Shown: positions 43,686 through 52,837 of the stretch, one piece after another
Layout of the letters: every line of letters begins with the position of its first letter
Position numbering within the stretch: the first letter of the stretch is position 1
Source: Azospirillum thermophilum
GTDB lineage: Bacteria; Pseudomonadota; Alphaproteobacteria; Azospirillales; Azospirillaceae
Reading direction: 5' to 3'
Length of the DNA stretch: 64,000 nucleotides
NCBI RefSeq assembly: GCF_003130795.1
Contig: NZ_CP029352.1
Location: forward strand, 908,001-972,000
The notes under the pieces: model-generated
What the model was told of the DNA's origin: nothing
Databases searched by the model: none
Seen by the model: only the letters and a program-made list of their open reading frames with translations
Position numbers and translations under genes: made by a program

Positions 43686-45209
43686 ATGCCGATGATCACC
43701 GAAGCGCTGACGCAGGCGCTGAGCCACCATCTCGCCGGCCGGCTGGACGAGGCGAAGGCGCTCTACACCCTGGTCCTGGACGCCGACCCGGAGCAGCCGG
43801 ACGCCCTGCATTTCCTCGGCGTCCTCGCCGGGCAGGTGGGGGAGGTGGCCGGCGGTCTGGCCCTGATCGGCCGCGCGCTGGCCCTGCGGCCGGAAGCGGC
43901 GGACATCCACGCCAACCGTGCCAACCTGCTGCGCTCCGCCGGCCGGTCGCCACAGGCCGAGGACGCCTATCGCGTCGCCCTGGCGCTCCAGCCCGATTTC
44001 GCCGAGGCCTGGACCGATCTGGCCGGCGTCTGCCGCGCCCGCGGCGAAACGGACCAGGCCATCGTGGCCCTGGAGCGGGGGCTCGCCGCCAACCCGGATC
44101 TGGCGGTGGCGGCGGAGCGCCTGTCCGCCCTCCTGCACGAGAGAGGGCGGCTGCTGGTCGATACCGGCCGTTTCCTGCCCGCCATCGATCCGCTGGCGCG
44201 GGCGGCGGCCCTGGCTCCGGCGGATGCCGACATCGCCTTCCTGCTGGGAAACGCCCTGTTCGCCGTCGGCCTGCGGGAAGAGGCGATCCAGGCCTATCGC
44301 CGGGCGGCGGCGCTGACGCCCGACTTCGTGTCGGCCGGTTTCAACCTCGGCGTGGCGCTCGGCCGCACCGGACGGCTCGAGGAAGCGGCCGACGTGCTGA
44401 CCCGCACCGCCCGCATCGATCCGTCGCAGGTGGAACTGCTCGACACGCTGGTCCTCTCGCTCGTCGCCACCGGCCGGGTGGGGGAGGCGGCCGACTGGGC
44501 CGGCCGGACCCTGGCTGCGAAGGATGCGGCGACGGTCGCCAACGCGCCGGCCCTGCCGGCGATGCCGCCCGCGCCGCGCGGATCCCGGGAGCGTCGCCGG
44601 GACGTCCTCGCCTACGGGCTGTGGGGAGCGGACGAGGCGATGATCCGCGGCGCCATCGGGAATGCGCGGCTCGCCCCGACTGTCCATCCCGGCTGGACCT
44701 GCCGCGTCTACCACGACGCGACGGTGCCCGCCGGCGCCCTGGCGGCGCTGGCCGAAGCCGGGGCGGAACTGGTCGCCCTGGACACCGGCACTGCGGCGCT
44801 GCCCGGTCCCTACTGGCGCTTCCTCGCCGCCGACGACCCGACGGTGCGCCGCTTCCTCTGCCGCGACTGCGACAGCCCCCTGACGATGAAGGAGCGGGCG
44901 GCCGTGAAGGCGTGGATGGCCTCGGGCCATCCCTTCCACATCATGCGCGACGACATCCTGCAGACGGAGCTGATCCCGCCCGGCCTGTGGGGCGGCCTGG
45001 CCGGGCTGCTGCCGGACCTGCGGCCCCTCGCCGAGCGCTTCGCGCGGGCGGAGGGAGCGCATCAGGAACACCGCTTCCTGCGCCGCTTCGTCTGGCCGCT
45101 GATCCGCGGGCGGGCGCTGATCCATGACGGCGTCCACCCCGGCCAGGGCCGGCCCTTCCCGGACGGTCCCTTCCTGGAGCAGGTGGGGGCGAAGCTCAGG
45201 CCGGCCTGA
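43686..45209 (+). CDS. TPR protein with C-terminal glycosyltransferase-like domain
   Basis: 507 residues. Residues 1-280 are about eight TPR repeats (HHLAGRLDEAKALYTLVLDA, NLGVALGRTGRLEEAADVLT). From about 305 a different domain begins: YGLWGADEAMIRGAIGNARL, then YWRFLAADDPTVRRFLCRDC with D394-C-D396 as a possible metal-binding DxD. SPLTMKERAAVKAWMASGHP and FHIMRDDILQTELIPPGLWG follow. I have seen this block next to glycosyltransferases but cannot name the fold. Its 3' end overlaps the convergent methyltransferase gene by 14 bp. Confidence 0.7.
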   Translation: MPMITEALTQALSHHLAGRLDEAKALYTLVLDADPEQPDALHFLGVLAGQVGEVAGGLALIGRALALRPEAADIHANRANLLRSAGRSPQAEDAYRVALALQPDFAEAWTDLAGVCRARGETDQAIVALERGLAANPDLAVAAERLSALLHERGRLLVDTGRFLPAIDPLARAAALAPADADIAFLLGNALFAVGLREEAIQAYRRAAALTPDFVSAGFNLGVALGRTGRLEEAADVLTRTARIDPSQVELLDTLVLSLVATGRVGEAADWAGRTLAAKDAATVANAPALPAMPPAPRGSRERRRDVLAYGLWGADEAMIRGAIGNARLAPTVHPGWTCRVYHDATVPAGALAALAEAGAELVALDTGTAALPGPYWRFLAADDPTVRRFLCRDCDSPLTMKERAAVKAWMASGHPFHIMRDDILQTELIPPGLWGGLAGLLPDLRPLAERFARAEGAHQEHRFLRRFVWPLIRGRALIHDGVHPGQGRPFPDGPFLEQVGAKLRPA

Positions 45210-46470
45210 CGGCGACCATCACCAGCCCGGCCACCGGCTCGCCGCTCTCCTGGCGCAGCGTGTCGTGGCCGGCCTGCCGGACCGACAGCCCGGCCCGCTC
45301 CAGCACGCCGCGCACATACTCCTCGCGATGAGCGTAGCGGCCGTGCGGAGCGATGCGGTAGGGCATGCCCGCCGCATCATCCAGCCGTTCCACCGTGAAG
45401 GCGAGCAGCCCGCCCGGCCGCAGGGCGGCGGCGGCGGCGGCGAGAACCTCATCCAGGACCCCGAAGTAACAGAGAACGTCGGCGGCGAGGATCAGGTCGA
45501 AGGCGGCGGGGTGATCGGCCAGGAAATGCCCGAGTTCCGCCTCCTCAAGCCGATCGTAGAGCTTGCGGGCGCGGGCGAGATCCAGCATGCCGGCCGACAG
45601 GTCGACGCCGGTCAGGGTCGCCGCGTAGGGGCGCAGGGCGGCCGCGCAGAGGCCGGTACCGCAACCGGCATCCAGCACGGCGAGCGTCCTGTCCGGCACC
45701 GGCCCCAGCCTGCCCAGCGCTTCGGCCAGCAGTGCGGGGGCACGGTAGCCGAGCTCGGCGAGCTTGCTGTCGAACTCCGCGGCGAACAGGTCGAAGGTCT
45801 GCCGGACATAGTCGTCCGAGGCCCGCGGCTCCGCCGCGTCGCCGGCGATCGCCGCGCCGATGTGGCGGGCCAGCGGATTGTCCGGGTGGTCCCGCCGCCA
45901 CAGCCGGGCCAGCCGCTCCGCCGCCGCGGTCTGCCCCTGCTCGTGCAGCAGGTAAAGCGCCCCCTGCAGGTTGTCGTGCGCATCCTCCCAGTCCGGCCGC
46001 AGGGTGACGGCACGGCGATAGCCGACGGCCGAGTCCTCCAGCCGTTCCAGGTCGCGCAGCAGGTTGGCGCGGTTGTTCCACGCCTCCGCATACTCCGGCT
46101 GGAGGGCGAGCGCCCGGCGGAAGGCCTGCTCCGCCTCGCTCATGCGGTCGAGATGACGGAGCGCCGACCCGAGATTGTAGTAGACCAGCGGGTGGTCGAG
46201 CCCGTTCGCCAGGGCGGCCCGGTAGCATTCCACCGCCTCCGCCACGCGGTCGAGCGTGCGCAGCGCGTTGCCCAGGTTGTTGTGGGCGCCGGCAAGCCGC
46301 GGATCGAGCGCCAGGGCGGCGCGGTAACCCCGCTCCGCCTCCCCGGTCCGTCCGGCGGCGGCCAGCGCATCGGCCTCGCGGCACAGGCGGACGGCATCCC
46401 CGGCGGAGGCGTCGGCGGACGGCGCCGCCTTGCGCAGGCGGGATCGCAGAGGACGTCGGGTTTCCAGCAA
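45196..46470 (-). CDS. TPR-SAM methyltransferase fusion
   Basis: 424 residues. TPRs cover about 28-190 (EAERGYRAALALDPRLAGAH, NNRANLLRDLERLEDSAVGY). Residues 215-424 are a class I methyltransferase: YVRQTFDLFAAEFDSKLAEL, motif I LAVLDAGCGTGLCAAAL (263-279), then VDLSAGMLDLAR and LILAADVLCYFGVL. It may add methyl groups to a sugar or protein, as methylated sugars are common on flagellin glycans (inference). Divergent from the giant TPR-GT gene, with a 125-bp gap. Confidence 0.8.
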   Translation of the reverse strand: MLETRRPLRSRLRKAAPSADASAGDAVRLCREADALAAAGRTGEAERGYRAALALDPRLAGAHNNLGNALRTLDRVAEAVECYRAALANGLDHPLVYYNLGSALRHLDRMSEAEQAFRRALALQPEYAEAWNNRANLLRDLERLEDSAVGYRRAVTLRPDWEDAHDNLQGALYLLHEQGQTAAAERLARLWRRDHPDNPLARHIGAAIAGDAAEPRASDDYVRQTFDLFAAEFDSKLAELGYRAPALLAEALGRLGPVPDRTLAVLDAGCGTGLCAAALRPYAATLTGVDLSAGMLDLARARKLYDRLEEAELGHFLADHPAAFDLILAADVLCYFGVLDEVLAAAAAALRPGGLLAFTVERLDDAAGMPYRIAPHGRYAHREEYVRGVLERAGLSVRQAGHDTLRQESGEPVAGLVMVAVRPA

Positions 46471-46530
46471 GATGGGGGCCTCCGGCGGCAGGGCGGCAAT
46501 AACCGCATCTTTACCTTGAACGCCGGATCA

Positions 46531-46546
46531 TGGCACTCCCTAAGCA
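46531..46546 (+). promoter_or_regulatory. Sigma-54-like promoter
   Basis: TGGCAC-TCCCT-AAGCA: the -24 element is perfect, with GG and GC exactly 10 bp apart. It lies 50 bp before the start of the TPR-GT gene at 46596 and directs transcription into it. This fits the flagellar regulon. Confidence 0.55.
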
Positions 46547-46595
46547 TGGCCCGCCGGCGGCGGGCGCCCCTGCGGCCGGCACGGCGGATCGGATC

Positions 46596-49500
46596 ATGAG
46601 CAGCAAGACTCTGGCACAGGGCGTTCTGACCCGGGCGGTCGCCCATCATCAGGCCGGACGCCTGCGCGAGGCGGCGGACGGCTATGTCACCGTCCTCCGC
46701 TCCGACCCCCGCCACCCGGACGCGCTGCACCTGCTGGGCGTGGTGGCTCTGCAGACCGGCCAGCCCGAAAAGGCGGAAACCCTGATCCGGCAGGCGATCG
46801 CGCAGACCGCCGGCGTGCCCGACTACTGGGACAATCTGGGCAGCGCGCTGATGGCGCTCGGCCGGCCGCAGGAAGCGGTCGACGCCCATGCCGAAGCGGT
46901 GAACCTCAACCCCGACTCCGCGCCGACCCGCCACAATCTCGGCAACGCCCTGCACGCCACGGGCATGCACGGCACGGCCATCGTCGCCTTCGTCTCGGCG
47001 CTGGTGCTGAAACCCGATTACGCCAAGGCCTGGTACAACATCGGAAACACCCTGCGCGCCCAGGGCCGGTTGCCGGATGCCATCGTCGCGCTGCGCCGGG
47101 CGGTACAGCTCCTCCCCGGCATGGTCGAGGCGCACAACAACCTGGGCGACGCCCTCGCCGCCGCCGGGCGGCTGGACGAGGCGCTGGCCGAACATCGCAT
47201 GGTGGCGGACCTGCGGCCCGAGGACGCCAAGGCGCATTACAATCTCGGCGCCATCCTGCAGCAGCGCGGCGCCTTCGAAAGCGCCGAGATCGCGTACCGC
47301 GAGGCGCTGCGCCGCCAGCCCCGCCACGCCGCGGCGCTGAACAATCTGGGCAGCGTTCTGAAACGGCTCGGCCGGCCCGCGCAGGCGGAGCAGTGCCACC
47401 GGCAGGCGCTGGAGATCCATCCGGACTTCGTCGAGGCCCGCTACAACCTCGGCAATGCGCTGCAGGCCCAGGGGCGGCTGGACGAGGCGGCGGCCTGCTA
47501 CGAACAGGCGCTGGAGCAGAATCCCAACCTCGCCACCGCCAGCTACAATCTGGCGCTGCTCGCGCTGCTGCATGGCGATCTCGGACGCGGCTGGGCCGGC
47601 TATGAGCGGCGCTTCGCCTCGGGCGAGGTGCTGCCCAACCGCCGCATTCCGCTGCCCCAGTGGAAGGGCGAGGTGCTGCGCGGCCGCCGGCTGCTGATCT
47701 GGCGGGAACAGGGGCTGGGCGACGAGATCCTCTTCGCCTCCTGCTATCCCGACGTCGTCGCCTGGGCCGGCGGCCCGGTCACCATCGAATGCGACCCGCG
47801 GCTGGTCACGCTGTTCCAGCGCTCTTTCCCCGCTGCCGCGGTGCGCGCGGAAAGCTGCACCCCGCAGGGCGACGAGACCATCCAGCCGCCCGACTGCGAC
47901 CTGCAGGTTCCCGCGGGCGGCCTGCCCCACCGGCTGCGCGAAACCCTGGGGGGTTCGACACGCCGGCTCCCTGGCTGGTGCCCGATCCGGCGCGCGTCGC
48001 CCGCTGGGCCGACCGGCTGGCGGCGCTCGGTCCCGGATTGAGGGTCGGCATCGGCTGGCGCAGCCAGTTGATCACCGCCGAGCGGCGCGGCGCCTATGTG
48101 GCGCTGGAGGCCCTTGCGCCGCTCTTCGCCGTGTCCGGCCTGACCTTCGTGAACCTGCAGTACGACGACTGCGAGGCGGAGCTGCGGGAGGCGGAGGATC
48201 GCTTCGGCGTTCGCATCCATCGCTGGGCCGACCTCGACCTGATGAACGACCTGGAAGAGGCGGCGGCGCTGACCGCCAACCTCGACCTCGTCATCTCCCC
48301 CGCCATGTCGGCGGGCGAACTGGCCGGGGCGCTCGGCGTGCCGGTCTGGCGATTCTGCGGCCCGGACTGGACGCAGCTCGGCACCGCGGTGCGCCCGTGG
48401 TTCCCCAGCATGCGCCTGTTCCAGCCGCAGCCCGGCGAGGCGCTGGAGGCGACCATCCCGCGCATGGCCCGCCTGCTGCGCGAAACCGCCGGCGTCGCCG
48501 CGCCGCCGCCCGCCGCCGCCCGGCAACCGCCGGCCCCGCCTCCCCCCTCCCCGCCCTCGCCGCCGGCCGACCCGGAGGCGCTGTTGAACGAGGCCGTCGC
48601 CCTGCATCGCCTGGGCCGGCTGGAGGAAGCGGAGGCCGCCTACGGCGCCGTGCTGCGCGCCGCCCCCGATCATGCCGACGCGCTGCACCTGCTGGGGCTG
48701 CTCGACCATCAGGCCGGCCGTCACGAGCAGGCCGCCGCGCGGATCACCGAGGCTCTGCGCCTGGCGCCCGACTTTCCCACGGCCTGGAACCATCTCGGGC
48801 TGGTGCGTCAGGCGCAGGAGCGCGGCGCGGAGGCCGAGGACTGCTTCAAGCGCGCGCTGGCGCTGCGCCCCGCCTTCCCGGAAGCCCTGACCCACCTCGG
48901 CCTGCGGCGCCACATGCCGGGACAGCTTGCGGAAGCGCTGGTCTGGCACCGCCGCTCGATCCTTCTGGCCCCGGATAACCAGGCGGCCCACACCAACATC
49001 GGCCATGCCTGCGAGATGCTCGGCCGCTTTCCCGAGGCAACAGCGCATTATCGACGGGCTCTGGCCCTGCGGCCGGACTCCCCCGACGCCCACAACAACC
49101 TCGCCACGCTGACCAACCTGGAGGGCCGTACGGAGGAGGTGCCGCGCCACCTGCGCCGCGCCCTGCGGATCGAGCCGGGATTCCCGCTCGCCGCCTGGAA
49201 CCTGGGGCTGATCGAGCTGGCGGAAGGCCGGATCGCCGAGGGTTGGGCCGGTTATGAGCGGCGCTTCTCCGCCCGGCAGTTGCAGCGGGCACGGACCATC
49301 CCCCGCCCGAAATGGCAGGGCGAGGCGCTGAACGGCCGCACCCTGCTCGTCTGGTCGGAACAGGGGGTGGGCGACGAAATCCTGTTCGCCTCCACCATCG
49401 GGGACCTTGCCGGGCTGGTCGACGGTCCCTCCGGCGGCCGGGTGATCGTCGAGTGCGACCGCCGGCTCGTCCCCCTGTTCCAGCGCGCCTTTCCCTGGGC

Positions 49501-50173
49501 GATGGTGCGGGCAGAGATGGTGGACGCCGGCGGCCGGGAAACCATGGTGCCGCCCGACTGCGACCTGCAGATCGCCGCCGGCTCGCTGCCCGCCCTGCTG
49601 CGTGACCGGCTCGACCGCTTCCCCGACCGCCCGGCCTACCTGTCGCCGGAGCCCGGCCGCCTTGCCCTGTGGCGGCAGCGGGTGGCGGCGCTGGGGCCGG
49701 GGCTGAAGGTCGGCATCGCCTGGCGCAGCCAGATCGTCACCGCCCGGCGCAAGAGCGCCTACACCAGCATCGCCGACTGGCTGCCGGTGATCGACCTGCC
49801 CGGCGTCGTGCCGGTGTCTCTGCAATACGGCGACTGCCGGGCGGAGCTGGCGTCGGTAGAGACGGGCGGCCGGCGCCTCCACCGCTGGGACGACCTGGAC
49901 CTGAAGGATGATTTCGAGGGCGTGGCCGCCCTCATCTCCTGCCTGGATCTGGTCATCGCACCGGCGACGGCGGTCGGCGAGCTTGCCGGCGCCCTGGGCG
50001 CGCCGACCTGGCGCCTCTGCACCATCGACTGGACCTGCCTCGGCAGCGCCGTGCGCCCCTGGTTCCCGACCATGCGGCCCTTCGCTCCCAGCCCGGCGGA
50101 GAGCATGGGCGATGTCGTCGCGCGCGTCGCCGCAGCACTCTCCCGTCTGGCCGGCTCGGCGGGGCCGCGCTGA
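46596..50173 (+). CDS. Two-module TPR-glycosyltransferase protein (frameshifted)
   Basis: About 1192 residues once repaired. Module 1: TPRs 1-325, then a GT9-like domain (WREQGLGDEILFASCYPDV, TIECDPRLVTLFQRSFPAAA). The frame then breaks in the G run 47948-47953, where one G is missing. Resuming frame: LRVGIGWRSQLITAERRGAY, LDLVISPAMSAGELAGALGV. A Pro-rich linker lies near 628-660. Module 2: TPRs 660-880, then WSEQGVGDEILFASTIGDLA and LVIAPATAVGELAGALGAP. The domains resemble heptosyltransferase-type GT-B folds; donor and acceptor are unknown. The last base of its stop overlaps the next gene's start. Confidence 0.78.
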
Positions 50174-52455
50174 TGGCGACCATCGCCGAGGCGTTGCAGA
50201 TCGCCTTCGAGTTCCACCAGACCGGCCGCTTCGACGAGGCGGAGGAGCTCTACGGCCGCATCCTTGAGGCCGATCCGGAGCAGCCCCACGCCCTGCACCT
50301 GTGCGGCCTGCTGGTGGCCCAGCTCGGCCGGCTGGAGGAGGCCGCGGACCTGCTGGCGCGGGCGGTCGCCGTCGATCCTCTGGCCGCCGATCCCCATGGC
50401 AACCGCGGCAAGGTCCTGCGGGCGCTCGGCCGCCCGGCCGAGGCCTCCCGCTGCTTCCGCGCCGCGGCGGCCCTCCGCCCGGAGCTGTGGGAGGCGTGGG
50501 AGGGGCTGGGCCACGCCGCACGGGAACTCGGCGATCCGGCGGCTTCCGCCCTCGGCTTCGGCCGGGCGGCCATCGGCGGCCAAGGAGCCGCCAACCACTA
50601 TCACTGGGCCCTGGCGCTGGAGGCCGCCGGCCGGCCGGACGCCGCCGTTCCAGCGTTGGAGCGCGCCGCCGCCCTCGATCCCGCCGCCGGTGCGGTGCCG
50701 GCGCGGCTCGGCGCGCTGCTGCACGGGCTGGGGCGCGAGCCGCAGGCCATGGGCTGGTACCGGCGGGCGCTGATGCTGCGGCCGGACCATGCCGACGTGC
50801 TGAACAACCTCGCGGCGCTGGAGCAGTCCGCCGGCAGGCTGGAAACGACGGTCCGCCTGCTCGGCCATGCCGCCGTCCTGCGGCCGGAGGATGGCGGGCT
50901 CCCTGCCCAGCGGGCCGACGCGCTGCTGGCGCTCGGTCGTGCCCGCTGCGCCGCCGGCCGGCAGGAGGAGGGGCTGGACCGGATCCGGCAGGCCGCCGCC
51001 CTCGACCCGTCCCGGCTGGAGATCGTCGAGGCGCTGGCCCTCCTGTTGTTCGAGACGGGACGCTTCGCCACGGCGGCAGCGGCCTATCGCCGGGTGGTGG
51101 CGCTCGACCCGGCCTCGCTCGCCGGCCACTACAACGGGGCGCTCTGCGCCAAGGCGCTGGGTGCCGTCGCGCCGGCCGTGGCCGGCCTGCGGCGCGCCCG
51201 TCATCTGAGCGGCGAGCCCTGGGTGCACAGCACGCTGCTGACCACGCTCCTGCTGCTGCCCGACCTCGACAACGCGACCCTGGCGGCGGAGGTTGAGAGC
51301 TGGCGCGACCGGTTCGGCCGGACGCGCCCCGATGCTCCGGCGCGCCCGCCTTTGCCGGGACCGGCCGCCCGGCCGCTGCGCGTCGGCTATGTGTCGGCCT
51401 ATCTGCACCCCGGCAACCGGCTGCTCGACCAGATGGGACCGCTCCTGCGCGCCCATGACCGCAGCCGGGTGCGTCCCTTCGTCTATGGCGACGCCCCCTA
51501 CGGCGATCCCCGGCAGGATCCCGTCCGCGGCTGGGCCGAGGGCTGGATCGACAGCCGCGGGATGGATGACGCGGAGCTTGCCGCCCGCATCCGGGCCGAC
51601 GGGATCGATGTCCTGGTCTGCCTGATCGGCCATACCCGCGGCGAACGCATGGGCCTGTTCACCCACCGTCCGGCCCGGCGACAATTCACCCTCTACGGCA
51701 TGCTGTCGAGCGGGGTGGAGGCGATGGACGGCTGGCTGACCGACGCGGCCGGTCATCCCCCCGACACGACCGAGCGCTTCACCGAGCGGCTGATCCGCCT
51801 GCCCAACCTCTTCCTGTTCGAACCGCCGCTGGACGCCCCGCCCGTCTCGCCGCCCCCGGTGCTGACGCGCGGCACCGTCACCTTCGGCTCCTTCAACCTG
51901 GACGCCAAGGTGAACGAGCGGGTCGTCGCGGTCTGGGCGCGGCTGCTGGCCGAGGTGCCGGGATCGCGCCTTCTGCTGAAGTCGCGCGGCACCGGTTTCG
52001 CCGATCCGGCGGGGCGGGATCGCATCACCGGCCTGTTCGCCCGCCACGGCATCGGACCGGACCGGTTGCAGCTCGCTCCGCCCGCCGTGGACCATGCCGC
52101 CCATCTGCGGCTCTACGGCATGGTGGACGTGGCGCTCGATACCTTCCCCTATGGCGGCTGCCTGACCAGCTTCGACGCGCTGAGCATGGGAGTGCCGGTG
52201 GTCACGCTGGCCGGCGATCGCTTCATCGGCCGCATGACTGCGTCACTGTTACGCAGCCTTGGCCGTACGGAATGGGTTGCGGCGAGCGAAGACGAGTACT
52301 TGGCAATAGCCAGGACTCTGGCAGTAAACATTAACTATCTTTCATCTACACGATTGGTTCTGCGCAATCAGATGATCCACTCTCCATTGTGCGATGCGGC
52401 ATCCTTCGCACGATCCTTGGAGGAGGTGTTTTGCTGCGGCTTTGTGGCGCCCTGA
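50173..52455 (+). CDS. TPR-GT41 (SPINDLY/OGT-like) glycosyltransferase
   Basis: 760 residues. TPRs 1-375 (FHQTGRFDEAEELYGRILEA, NNLAALEQSAGRLETTVRLL). From about 400 a GT41-like catalytic region follows: PLRVGYVSAYLHPGNRLLDQ, TFGSFNLDAKVNERVVAVWA, RLLLKSRGTGFADPAG, and ALDTFPYGGCLTSFDALSMG with VPVVTLAGDRFIGRM. Such enzymes O-glycosylate proteins, typically on Ser/Thr from UDP-GlcNAc. The C-terminal 70 residues (from about 52240) have markedly lower GC than the rest of the gene. Its ATG overlaps the preceding stop (TGATG). The protein acceptor is probably flagellin (inference). Confidence 0.85.
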   Translation: MATIAEALQIAFEFHQTGRFDEAEELYGRILEADPEQPHALHLCGLLVAQLGRLEEAADLLARAVAVDPLAADPHGNRGKVLRALGRPAEASRCFRAAAALRPELWEAWEGLGHAARELGDPAASALGFGRAAIGGQGAANHYHWALALEAAGRPDAAVPALERAAALDPAAGAVPARLGALLHGLGREPQAMGWYRRALMLRPDHADVLNNLAALEQSAGRLETTVRLLGHAAVLRPEDGGLPAQRADALLALGRARCAAGRQEEGLDRIRQAAALDPSRLEIVEALALLLFETGRFATAAAAYRRVVALDPASLAGHYNGALCAKALGAVAPAVAGLRRARHLSGEPWVHSTLLTTLLLLPDLDNATLAAEVESWRDRFGRTRPDAPARPPLPGPAARPLRVGYVSAYLHPGNRLLDQMGPLLRAHDRSRVRPFVYGDAPYGDPRQDPVRGWAEGWIDSRGMDDAELAARIRADGIDVLVCLIGHTRGERMGLFTHRPARRQFTLYGMLSSGVEAMDGWLTDAAGHPPDTTERFTERLIRLPNLFLFEPPLDAPPVSPPPVLTRGTVTFGSFNLDAKVNERVVAVWARLLAEVPGSRLLLKSRGTGFADPAGRDRITGLFARHGIGPDRLQLAPPAVDHAAHLRLYGMVDVALDTFPYGGCLTSFDALSMGVPVVTLAGDRFIGRMTASLLRSLGRTEWVAASEDEYLAIARTLAVNINYLSSTRLVLRNQMIHSPLCDAASFARSLEEVFCCGFVAP

Positions 52456-52573
52456 TGAAGATTATGGTTGTTCCAGATGGCAGATCGGTGAACACTCTTA
52501 GCACCGGCCCTTGAGGCCATGATCGAAGCAGGCTTCGACGGACGCCGGTCGTGGATCAGATGGAGAGCACAAC

Positions 52574-52753
52574 ATGCACACCGATGCTCGCCTTAGCTCC
52601 CTGCAAGAAAAGCACCTGCGCCTCGATCAGGCGATCGTGGACGAAGAAAAGCGGTCCTGGCCGGATGAGACGGCCGTGAAGCGAATGAAGCTCGAAAAGC
52701 TTCACGTCAAGGAAGAGATCGACCGCCTTTCCAGAATGGGCAGGGCGAACTGA
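52574..52753 (+). CDS. DUF465/YdcH family small protein
   Basis: 59 residues: MHTDARLSSLQEKHLRLDQA, then IVDEEKRSWPDETAVKRMKL, then EKLHVKEEIDRLSRMGRAN. It is a short helical hairpin matching the DUF465 (YdcH) pattern in length and in the KHLRLDQAI...LKLEKLHVKEEI style. Function unknown. GGAGAG precedes the ATG. It lies in a lower-GC patch together with the end of the GT41 gene and is followed by a strong terminator. Confidence 0.7.
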   Translation: MHTDARLSSLQEKHLRLDQAIVDEEKRSWPDETAVKRMKLEKLHVKEEIDRLSRMGRAN

Positions 52754-52787
52754 AAATCCCCCAAAGCATAGAATAGGACGGCCAAAG

Positions 52788-52822
52788 GCCAGGGGTGTGC
52801 AACCGCCGCCCCTGGCTTTTTT
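52788..52822 (+). terminator. Rho-independent terminator after the DUF465 gene
   Basis: Perfect 8-bp stem GCCAGGGG / CCCCTGGC with a 13-base loop, followed directly by TTTTTT. It ends the plus-strand transcript 35 bp after the DUF465 stop and just before the converging giant gene. Confidence 0.9.
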
Positions 52823-52837
52823 AATGCCCGACCATTA

